Positions 14,945 to 21,510 of a DNA stretch of 40,634 nt are shown piece after piece. Each line of letters opens with the position of its first letter. The stretch's first letter is position 1. The stretch comes from Candidatus Iainarchaeum sp. (GTDB lineage Archaea; Micrarchaeota; Micrarchaeia; Burarchaeales; Fermentimicrarchaeaceae). The DNA is taken from assembly GCA_028714235.1 (NCBI GenBank), contig JAQTMQ010000009.1, forward strand, positions 1 to 40,634, given 5' to 3'. A program made the position numbers and the translations under genes. Below the pieces are notes generated by a model that was given only the letters and a program-made list of their open reading frames with translations, ran no database searches and was not told the origin of the DNA.

Positions 14945-16063
14945 TTAACTGCGCTTCTTTCCCTGCGCTTCAAGGATTTGGCGCGCTTTGGGCTCGAGCT
15001 TGCCCTTCTTTTTCTGGTGGGCTTTCAGGAAGTCGCGCACGCGGCACGCGAGCTCGCCCTTGCAGTCGCCGCACATGAGCTTACCGCCCCTGCACGCGTG
15101 GAAGCGCTCCGAGAGCTTCTTGTCGTCCTCCTCGAAATGGAATTTGTAGAGCTCGAACACCACGCACTTCTCTATTTCGCCGCCCAGCCTCCTCTGCTCG
15201 GAAAGCGTCGCCCTGCCGCCGGTGAGCGCGTTCAGCGCCTTCCTGTGGGCGGCTTCCGGGTCGTCGGCGAGCGTGAGCATGGATTGCGGGTCGCGCTTTC
15301 CCATCTTCGTTTCCCCGTTGAGCGAGCGCGAGAACTGGTGGTAGGTCGCGCTCGGCAGCCGGAAGCCGTAGTCGGGCTGGAATTTTGCCGCGAGGTCGCG
15401 CGTGAGCCGGATGTGCGGGTCCTGGTCAACGCCCACGGGCACGACCACGTTCTTCGGGCCCCCGAACCCGGGCATCTGGGGGAGGAGGATGTCGCCCGCC
15501 TGCGTGAGGGTGGAGAAATACAGCCCCACGTTCCTGTCGCCGTAAAGCGCCTGCAGGGTGGCGTTCGTCGTCCTCCTCGCGAAAAGGTACGCGAGGTTCA
15601 TCACCGTCTTCTCCTCGCTTTGCTCGTAAACGTAGGCGTTCTTCGGGTCCAGGCCGAGCGCGAGGACGTCGGCGACGTTGGAAACCGCGTTTTCGCGGCT
15701 TTCCTTGAGCGTCAGGCCGTTGTCCGCGTACGCCTCAAGGTTCGCGACGCAGTAGAACACCCTTGCGCCGAATTCCTTCTGGAAGAAGATGAGCTCTTCG
15801 GCGGTAAGCTTGCTTCCGAGGTGGAGCTCGCCGCTCGGCTTGATTCCGCTCATCGCGGCAACCGGCTCCTTCCTGCCCGCCGAATCCACGAACTTGCCGA
15901 GGTCGCGGTGCGCGAAGACTATCCCGCGCCTGAAAAGCCGGCTTGGCGCGCGAATCCCGGCCAGCACCGAATCGCCAATCTCGCTCAAGCCGAACTCCGT
16001 GAAGAGCTTCGCGTAGTCGCCGAGAAGCTCGTTTCCCCAAGGGTCTATTTTTTCGTCAGCCAT
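14945..16063 (-). CDS. trpS: Tryptophanyl-tRNA synthetase
   Basis: A 372-residue class I synthetase of the archaeal/eukaryotic TrpRS type. The N-terminal extension contains IDPWG, typical of this type. The HIGH-like motif is SGIKPSGELHLGSKLTAEE. The active-site signature VPVGVDQDPHIRLTRDLA is intact, and the KMSKS-equivalent loop is KMGKRDPQS rather than the more usual KMSxS. A Cys-rich C-terminal segment (HACRGGKLMCGDCKGELAC) may bind zinc. The ATG at 16063 is chosen, with a purine-rich gagtgg upstream. A GTG at 16081, overlapping the Hsp20 stop as GTGA, is a possible alternative and would add six residues. Confidence 0.94.
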   Translation of the reverse strand: MADEKIDPWGNELLGDYAKLFTEFGLSEIGDSVLAGIRAPSRLFRRGIVFAHRDLGKFVDSAGRKEPVAAMSGIKPSGELHLGSKLTAEELIFFQKEFGARVFYCVANLEAYADNGLTLKESRENAVSNVADVLALGLDPKNAYVYEQSEEKTVMNLAYLFARRTTNATLQALYGDRNVGLYFSTLTQAGDILLPQMPGFGGPKNVVVPVGVDQDPHIRLTRDLAAKFQPDYGFRLPSATYHQFSRSLNGETKMGKRDPQSMLTLADDPEAAHRKALNALTGGRATLSEQRRLGGEIEKCVVFELYKFHFEEDDKKLSERFHACRGGKLMCGDCKGELACRVRDFLKAHQKKKGKLEPKARQILEAQGKKRS

Positions 16064-16077
16064 CGTTCCACTCTGTT

Positions 16078-16587
16078 TCACTCGATTTTCAGCGCGGTTG
16101 CGCGGGGCTTGCTCGACTTCACCTTCTTGAGGACGACTTCGAGCACGCCGTTCTTGTACGATGCTTTGGCGCCCCCGGTTTTAACCTTTGCCGGCAGCTC
16201 GACCTCCCGGTAATACCTCGCCTCGCCGCCGCTGCCCGCTTCGACGACCATCACGTTTCCCGAAATCTTGAGGCGCACGTCCTTTTTCTCGACGCCCGGA
16301 AGCTCGGCCATCACTGTCACGTCGGCACGCCGCTCTATCAGGTCCACGAGCGGCTCGCGGGCGTCGCCCGCCGCCGCCCCGCCCGCCCTGGCCGCGGCCT
16401 TCACGTTCCCGAACTCCTCAATTACCGGCTCGCCTTCAGGGCCCACGCGGACGTTGAAGCCGTAGACGAGCGGCCTGCCTTCCTTCAGGCGCCCGTAGTC
16501 AAAATCGCGGAGCATGCGCTCCATTTCGTCCTGGAGGCGGTGGAAGTCGCCGAAGAAATCCGGAAGGCCCTTTTTCCCCCTCGCCAT
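16078..16587 (-). CDS. Small heat-shock protein, Hsp20/alpha-crystallin family
   Basis: A 169-residue chaperone that holds unfolding proteins. The N-terminal region (LPDFFGDFHRLQDEMERMLR) is the usual amphipathic arm. The alpha-crystallin domain starts near DLIERRADVTVMAELPGVEK, continues with VRLKISGNVMVVEA and ends with the family signature ASYKNGVLEVVLKK. The tail is short, with the closing ATALKIE possibly supplying the I/V-x-I/V-type contact. The ATG at 16587 is 13 bases from the upstream stop; the longer frame upstream overlaps the previous gene. Its position before trpS and metG suggests a shared transcript. Confidence 0.93.
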   Translation of the reverse strand: MARGKKGLPDFFGDFHRLQDEMERMLRDFDYGRLKEGRPLVYGFNVRVGPEGEPVIEEFGNVKAAARAGGAAAGDAREPLVDLIERRADVTVMAELPGVEKKDVRLKISGNVMVVEAGSGGEARYYREVELPAKVKTGGAKASYKNGVLEVVLKKVKSSKPRATALKIE

Positions 16588-16600
16588 GCCCGCGCCACCG

Positions 16601-17125
16601 TCACTTGTTTTCCTCTTGCGCGCCCGGAGCGCCCGCGCCCTCAAGCAGCTTTTTTCCCATGGCTATGCGAGCGGCCTGCTGCTTCTTGAACTCCTCCTTC
16701 TCCGACTCGCCCATCGCCTGCGTGAGCGCGTATTGCGCGAACTCCTGGCCGATTTGCGAGATGTTCAGGAGCACGCCCTGCGCCTCGCCAAGCGACAGCA
16801 CGATTTTGTCGGGCCGCATGACTTCCACGCCAATCGGGCCGTAATGGATTGCGACCGCCACGAGGACGGCGAAGCTCTTCGCGAGCAGAGTGACTTCCGC
16901 CCCGGAAGTCCACATCCCCTCGAACTCGATGGGCTCGCTGATTTCGCCTGCGGTGGCGATTATCCCCGGCTCCTTGTTTATCTTCGCGACGAGCTCGGCC
17001 AGTGCTGCCTGCACCGTCCCCTTGTCGTTTGAGGAAACGTCGAAGTACATTACGGAGACGATGGCGCCGCGGCGCACCGCGTCGTCAAGCACGTCTTCCG
17101 GAGTCTGCCTGCTTTCGCCAGCCAT
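16601..17125 (-). CDS. Archaeal protein of unknown function
   Basis: A 174-residue protein that looks conserved but that I cannot name. It has an alpha/beta N-terminal half (RRGAIVSVMYFDVSSNDKG, a helix, then EPGIIATAGEISEPIEFEG). A middle helix-strand unit follows (LLAKSFAVLVAVAIHYGPIG, VEVMRPDKIVLSLGEAQ), then a helical C-terminal end rich in Glu and Lys. It has no cysteines and no membrane segment long enough to be certain. The start codon lies four bases after the zinc-ribbon stop, and the stop is 13 bases before hsp20, so the three are probably translated from one mRNA. Confidence 0.75.
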   Translation of the reverse strand: MAGESRQTPEDVLDDAVRRGAIVSVMYFDVSSNDKGTVQAALAELVAKINKEPGIIATAGEISEPIEFEGMWTSGAEVTLLAKSFAVLVAVAIHYGPIGVEVMRPDKIVLSLGEAQGVLLNISQIGQEFAQYALTQAMGESEKEEFKKQQAARIAMGKKLLEGAGAPGAQEENK

Positions 17126-17129
17126 GAAA

Positions 17130-17315
17130 TCACTTCGCGCCCCGGGCTTCCGGGGCCACCTGCCTCAGCATCCCGCGCTCCACGACAAACCGGTGCCCGG
17201 AGTCGTACTCGCACACGAGAGCGTCGCCCGCCTTCCCCGAAAGCCTGACCGAGAAGCCCTTCTCGCGGTAGCATTTCGGGCATGCGTGCAAAATGTCGTC
17301 TCCAATAACAGTCAT
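17130..17315 (-). CDS. Small zinc-ribbon-like protein
   Basis: A 61-residue protein with CPKC at about residues 12-15, followed by a beta hairpin (GFSVRLSGKAGDALVC) and CEYDSGHRFVVERGML, where a third cysteine and a histidine could complete a zinc site. The pattern resembles minimal zinc ribbons that bind nucleic acid or serve as small subunits, but the family is not identified. It is first in a leftward run ending with metG. A TATA element at 17364-17372 lies about 52 bases before its ATG. Confidence 0.7.
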   Translation of the reverse strand: MTVIGDDILHACPKCYREKGFSVRLSGKAGDALVCEYDSGHRFVVERGMLRQVAPEARGAK

Positions 17316-17363
17316 GCTCGACCACCTGATGAGCCTGGAACCCGATGGTTTAGGCAGGGCGCA

Positions 17364-17372
17364 CTATAAAAT
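17364..17372 (-). promoter_or_regulatory. TATA element for the zinc-ribbon - hsp20 - trpS - metG run
   Basis: On the minus strand the sequence is attttatag, predicting a start near 17341 and a 26-base leader before the ATG at 17315. It lies in the 77-base gap after top6A, so it separates two leftward transcription units. Confidence 0.5.
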
Positions 17373-17392
17373 GGTTGCAGGAGCCTTCCCGG

Positions 17393-18502
17393 TCAGGGCA
17401 GGAACTTCTTTTTCCCCATCTTTTCCCGCAGGTATTCGCCGACGAAGGAAAGCCTCTGCCCCTGGAGCGCGTCCTGCTCGATTTTCCTCCTCGACTTTAT
17501 GACTGCCTTGAGCTCGACCACCCACTCCTTGTGCCTCGCAATCCAGGGGTAGGCGAGCATCTCCTCCGCGCGCTTGACGTCAACGTCCTTCGCCTTTATG
17601 GTGAGCTTGTTCAGGAAGTCGTAGTCCTTCAGGTCCTGCATTGTCATGCCGATGAAGCGCGCCTCCGGCGTCGCGATGTCGTTCGCGAGGTAGGCGAGGT
17701 TTATGGAGCCCGTCTTAATCGCCCAGTAGATGTACCAGCCCCACGCGTCGTTGTCCGTGAAGACGATTACGGGCAGCTTCCTGTTCGCAAGCTTCCTGAT
17801 GAGGCGCCTGCAGCCCCTGCTCGCCTGCCCTTTCGGCGTGACGAGGATGCAGTTCTCCTTCTTCCAGAACTTGTCCTCGTTGAGCCGCTGCCAGAGCGCG
17901 TCCTTTTCCACCACGAGCACCCAGTCCGCGTCCACGGAAACGAAGTCCATCCCGTTGTCCACGTCGGAAGGCACCATCCAGCCGCTCCTGCCCTGCTTGG
18001 CGCAGTCAATCTCCGTCTTCTCGCCGCCGAACTTGTCCATGAGCACCATGCTTCCCGCGACCACGCCCTTCCTGTCCGTGTTCAGGTTCAGGTCCTCGCG
18101 CTTCAGCTTCAGCGCGACCTCCAAGTCCTCTATGAGCGGGTTGCTTTCCTCCTGCTCGCTGAAAAGCTCCTCGTCGAACTCCTCGCCGAGCGAATACTTC
18201 AGCTGGTAGAACAGGCCCCTGATGGACGCGTGCGCATCCTCCTCCAAAAACTTCTTGCACCTGCTCGCGACCGCGACGGTCTGCATGAACTTCTTCGCCT
18301 GCGCGACGTTCACGAACGTCCTGCTCTCCGTGTTCGGGCCGAGGCGGAGGCACCCTATCGCCTCGTCGTACAGGATGTTGCTTTTAGAGCGCAGCGCGGT
18401 GTCAAACGTGGGCGAGTCGCCTCTCTCCACCTCGCCCACCATCTTCGCGCCCAGCGACTCGAGCTTCCCGAGAGCGGGCTTCCTTTCCGTTGCCGCAGCC
18501 AT
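17393..18502 (-). CDS. top6A: DNA topoisomerase VI subunit A
   Basis: The Spo11-like cutting subunit of the type IIB topoisomerase, 369 residues, which forms a covalent 5' link to DNA through tyrosine. The catalytic tyrosine lies in SIRGLFYQLKYSL, on the winged-helix domain. The Toprim domain shows VLVVEKDALWQRL (acidic residue) and VIVFTDNDAWGWYIYWAIK, where the usual DGDPYG reads DNDAWG. The closing KEWVVELKAVIKSRRKIEQDAL is typical. The ATG at 18502 is preceded by ggag eight bases upstream, inside the end of top6B. A GTG at 18511 overlapping the top6B stop is the alternative. It partners with top6B immediately upstream. Confidence 0.95.
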   Translation of the reverse strand: MAAATERKPALGKLESLGAKMVGEVERGDSPTFDTALRSKSNILYDEAIGCLRLGPNTESRTFVNVAQAKKFMQTVAVASRCKKFLEEDAHASIRGLFYQLKYSLGEEFDEELFSEQEESNPLIEDLEVALKLKREDLNLNTDRKGVVAGSMVLMDKFGGEKTEIDCAKQGRSGWMVPSDVDNGMDFVSVDADWVLVVEKDALWQRLNEDKFWKKENCILVTPKGQASRGCRRLIRKLANRKLPVIVFTDNDAWGWYIYWAIKTGSINLAYLANDIATPEARFIGMTMQDLKDYDFLNKLTIKAKDVDVKRAEEMLAYPWIARHKEWVVELKAVIKSRRKIEQDALQGQRLSFVGEYLREKMGKKKFLP

Positions 18503-18507
18503 GAAAA

Positions 18508-20223
18508 TCACTCCTCTTCGTCCTCGCCGTTCCCGTTCTCCGCCTTCCCGGCCTTCCCGCCCGGCTTCTCTGGCGCGCAGTTAGCGGAGGCGTCCGCCTC
18601 CTCTTCCGCCTCGCCGAGAGTCAGCTGGGAGTACTTGGATTCGACTATCGAGGTGAGCCTCTCCTGGAGCTTCTTCGCGTTCCCCTTCCCGGAAAGCGAG
18701 ACAAGGTCCTGCGCGAACTGCGGGATGTAGCGGAGGATTGCCTTCTTCTTCACCTCCCTGTTCCTTTCGCGTAGGCGGCCGTGGAGGAAAAGCTGCATCC
18801 TGCGCGCGGCGTCCATGACCGCGAGCCGCACCTCCTCAACCACTTCCTCCTCGTCGGAAATCGCCTGCTTTCCCGCGCCGGTGTAGGGCACGTGCACCGA
18901 AACCAGGTTGACGAAAACCGAGACCGGCTCGTTGTCGAAATCACGGATGTCGTACCGCTTCCAGTCCATCCCCTTCACGGCCGAGGTAATCGCGCATCCG
19001 CCGGCGTCGAACAGGAGCGGGACGCGGTTCGCGAAACGCATTATCACGCCCGAGGTGCCGCCGTCCGCCTTCCTGCACCCCGAATTCCCCCCGTACGCGA
19101 TTGCCGCCTCCACCATGAACGGGATGCCGCCCCTGAAGACCTTCGGCCTCCTCTCGGTGACGGAGGTAAACTCGGGGTTGAAAATGTTCTTGAGCGCCTT
19201 CTCTACCTGCTCCGGCCCGATGGGGCGCAGCGCGTCGGTTTCCGGCGCGACCCATTTCAGCCGCTTGAACGACTCCACGAGCCGCTCCGCCTCCTCCCAT
19301 TTCAGGGCCCTCGGCGCGAGGCCCATGACGCGCTCCGCCGCGTCCTCGGCATCCGTTTCAAGCGCCTCGCTGTCCCTCTCCTTGACTATCTTCGCGTACT
19401 CCGACTTCACTTCCGCGGCCTTTCCCTGCGAGAAGCGCGAAAACGCGTTCACGAGGAAAACGGAAAGCTTTTTTTCCTGCGTCGCGCCCGCGTACTCGAG
19501 GAGGTCGTGGACGGTTATCCCAAGGGGATGCGGCTGGATTTCCGCGGGCCGCCCGGGGACGAGTTCGGACGCGCGCGGGAAAAGCACGCGCTCGCCAGTC
19601 GGCTCGATGAAGCGTATCTGGGCGTGCGGGTTCGCGAGCGCCGTCCTCTTCACGTACTCGAAAGGCGAATACTCGCTCCGGTCGTACTTGACGTCCCCGA
19701 AGATTGCGACCACCTTGAGGCCCCGGTAGTTTTCCTCCACGTCCCTGTCGTTCGCGACAATCGGCTTGTTCGCCTTGAAATCAATCGAAAGCTCGCCCTC
19801 GTACGCCTTGCCGTCGCCAAGGCCGGTCTTGAAGTAAACCGGCTTTCCGGTCGTAATCTGCGAGTACATCACCGCGCCCGACGCACCGATTCCCTGCTGG
19901 CCGCGCTGCTGCATGAAGCGGTGGAACTTCGTTCCCGCAAGCATCTGGCCGAGCGCTTTCGCGACGAGCTTTTTCGGCAGGCCCGGGCCGTTGTCCTCAA
20001 TCGTGAGGACCACGTGGCCGTCCGGGTGCTGCTCGATTTGCACCAGGATGTCGGGAAGGATGCCAGCCTCCTCGCACGCGTCCAGGCTGTTCGTCACGAA
20101 CTCGTGGACGAGCGTCGTAAGCGAGCGCACCTTGCCCGAAAAGCCGAGCATCTGCCGGTTCTTCTTGAAGAATTCGGCGATGGAATGCTCGCGGAAACTG
20201 CCTGAAGCGTCTGCCAAACTCAT
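18508..20223 (-). CDS. top6B: DNA topoisomerase VI subunit B
   Basis: The GHKL-type ATPase subunit of topoisomerase VI, 571 residues, which forms an A2B2 enzyme that relaxes and decatenates DNA. The Bergerat fold is clear: LVHEFVTNSLDACEEAGILP (Asn for Mg), IEDNGPGLPKK and the ATP lid QRGQQGIGASGAVMYSQ. The helix-two-turns-helix and transducer regions follow, with the family stretch PFMVEAAIAYGG and RFANRVPLLFDAGGCAI. The transducer helix is followed by an acidic Glu/Gly-rich tail of about 35 residues. It starts at ATG 20223, overlapping the KH-gene stop as ATGA. Confidence 0.96.
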   Translation of the reverse strand: MSLADASGSFREHSIAEFFKKNRQMLGFSGKVRSLTTLVHEFVTNSLDACEEAGILPDILVQIEQHPDGHVVLTIEDNGPGLPKKLVAKALGQMLAGTKFHRFMQQRGQQGIGASGAVMYSQITTGKPVYFKTGLGDGKAYEGELSIDFKANKPIVANDRDVEENYRGLKVVAIFGDVKYDRSEYSPFEYVKRTALANPHAQIRFIEPTGERVLFPRASELVPGRPAEIQPHPLGITVHDLLEYAGATQEKKLSVFLVNAFSRFSQGKAAEVKSEYAKIVKERDSEALETDAEDAAERVMGLAPRALKWEEAERLVESFKRLKWVAPETDALRPIGPEQVEKALKNIFNPEFTSVTERRPKVFRGGIPFMVEAAIAYGGNSGCRKADGGTSGVIMRFANRVPLLFDAGGCAITSAVKGMDWKRYDIRDFDNEPVSVFVNLVSVHVPYTGAGKQAISDEEEVVEEVRLAVMDAARRMQLFLHGRLRERNREVKKKAILRYIPQFAQDLVSLSGKGNAKKLQERLTSIVESKYSQLTLGEAEEEADASANCAPEKPGGKAGKAENGNGEDEEE

Positions 20224-20786
20224 TCACCCCTGCATTCTCCCTCGCCCGCCGCCGGCTCCCACATGTGGGCGATGCGCTCCTCCTTCATCCGCTTGCGGCC
20301 GTGCTCGAGCAGGCGGTAAACGAAGGAGTGCGGCTTGCCCTCGAGCAGCCGCGAAATCGCCTCCGCCGCAAGCCCCACCTCGTCAAGCAGGCCGATGAGC
20401 GAGACCGTGGAGCCGTAAACGCTCATCTTCACGCACGCGCAGCTTTCTATCATGCGCTTCGTCTTCCCCTCCTCGCCTATGACGCGCGCCTTCTGCCTCG
20501 CGACCGCCTTGTCCGAGCCGAGTACGTCCTTCAGGTCTATGACCTTCAGGTAATAGTCGCCTTCCGCGAGCTTCAGGGAATCGTCGGGGCTGAAGCCGCG
20601 CCCTATCGCCTTCACCACGTCCTTTGCCACGAACTCGTTGTAAGGGTCGGCCGCGGAAATCTCGACCAGCCCCTCCTCGTCAACGCTGAGCCGGACGCCC
20701 GCCTTCCGCTCGAGTCGCCTCTTCGCCTCCCCCTTCTGCCCGATGAGGACGGCAATCCTCTCCTGCGGAATGCGCACGCTCTCCAT
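20220..20786 (-). CDS. KH-domain RNA-binding protein, Dim2/Pno1-like
   Basis: A 188-residue archaeal relative of eukaryotic Pno1/Dim2, which binds the 3' end of small-subunit rRNA during maturation. KH domain 1 holds IAVLIGQKGEAKRRLERKAG (GxxG loop), and KH domain 2 holds ARVIGEEGKTKRMIESCACV, the signature of this family, followed by GLAAEAISRLLEGKPHSFVY. The link KH - top6B - top6A is common in archaea, often with the Rio1 kinase upstream; Rio1 is not seen here. The ATG at 20786 has a strong ggagg about nine bases upstream and a TATA element at 20818-20829. Confidence 0.9.
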   Translation of the reverse strand: MESVRIPQERIAVLIGQKGEAKRRLERKAGVRLSVDEEGLVEISAADPYNEFVAKDVVKAIGRGFSPDDSLKLAEGDYYLKVIDLKDVLGSDKAVARQKARVIGEEGKTKRMIESCACVKMSVYGSTVSLIGLLDEVGLAAEAISRLLEGKPHSFVYRLLEHGRKRMKEERIAHMWEPAAGEGECRGE

Positions 20787-20817
20787 AAACAGTCGCCTCC
20801 ATTTTTTTGGGTGCGAC

Positions 20818-20829
20818 TAATTAATAAAT
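20818..20829. promoter_or_regulatory. TATA element between the KH - top6 operon and pcm
   Basis: The run taattaataaat can serve both directions. Rightward, the predicted start coincides with the ATG of pcm at 20851 (leaderless). Leftward, it predicts a start near 20798, close to the KH gene's ggagg ribosome site. Confidence 0.55.
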
Positions 20830-20850
20830 GCGATTAAGCCACATTTCCGC

Positions 20851-21501
20851 ATGGCGGCTTCCAACGCGGAGATGGTTTCCGGGCTGCGCGCGCAGGGCTT
20901 CGCGACGCCGCGCGTCGCCGAGGCGATGCTGAAGGTGGACAGGCTGCTTTTCATGCCCGAGCGCTTCCGGCAGTACGCTTACGCGGACTACCCGGTTCCC
21001 ATCGGCTTCGGGCAGACGATTTCCGCGCCCGGCGTCGTCGCGATAATGTCAAGCGAGCTCGACGTGCAGCCCGGGATGAGCGTGCTCGAGGTCGGCACCG
21101 GCTCAGGCTACCAGGCGGCAATCCTCGCCGAGCTCGCCGGAAGCCGGGGCAAGGTTTTTTCCATCGAGCGGATTCCGGAGGCGCGCGGGCTCGCGAAAGA
21201 CAACCTCGCGAAATCCGGGCACGCGGGCATCCGGCTTTTCGTGGGGGACGGAAGCATGGGGCTGCCCGGTGAGGCGCCGTTTGACCGGATTATCGTCACC
21301 GCGGCCTCGCCCGCGGTTCCCCCGGCGCTCGTGGCGCAGCTCAAGGACGGCGGCAAGCTCGTGATTCCGGTCGGCTCGGCTTACTCGCAGGAGCTCGTGC
21401 TCGTTGAAAAGCGGGGCGGCGACGTTTCCGAGAGGCGGCTTCTTCCCGTCGTATTCGTTCCCCTCATCGGCGAGCACGGGTTCGTCGGGGAAAAGGCGTA
21501 G
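20851..21501 (+). CDS. pcm: Protein-L-isoaspartate O-methyltransferase
   Basis: A SAM-dependent repair enzyme of 216 residues that methylates isoaspartate residues in aged proteins. The family start (VSGLRAQGFATPRVAEAMLK, FMPERFRQYAYADYPVPIG) and QTISAPGVVAIM precede the SAM loop VLEVGTGSGYQAAILAEL. FDRIIVTAASPAVPPALVAQ and the LVIPVGSAYSQELVLV strand follow. Length and motifs are all standard. The ATG at 20851 is leaderless by TATA spacing. It is convergent with aglB, with nine bases between the stops. Confidence 0.96.
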   Translation: MAASNAEMVSGLRAQGFATPRVAEAMLKVDRLLFMPERFRQYAYADYPVPIGFGQTISAPGVVAIMSSELDVQPGMSVLEVGTGSGYQAAILAELAGSRGKVFSIERIPEARGLAKDNLAKSGHAGIRLFVGDGSMGLPGEAPFDRIIVTAASPAVPPALVAQLKDGGKLVIPVGSAYSQELVLVEKRGGDVSERRLLPVVFVPLIGEHGFVGEKA

Positions 21502-21510
21502 CCGCGCACG

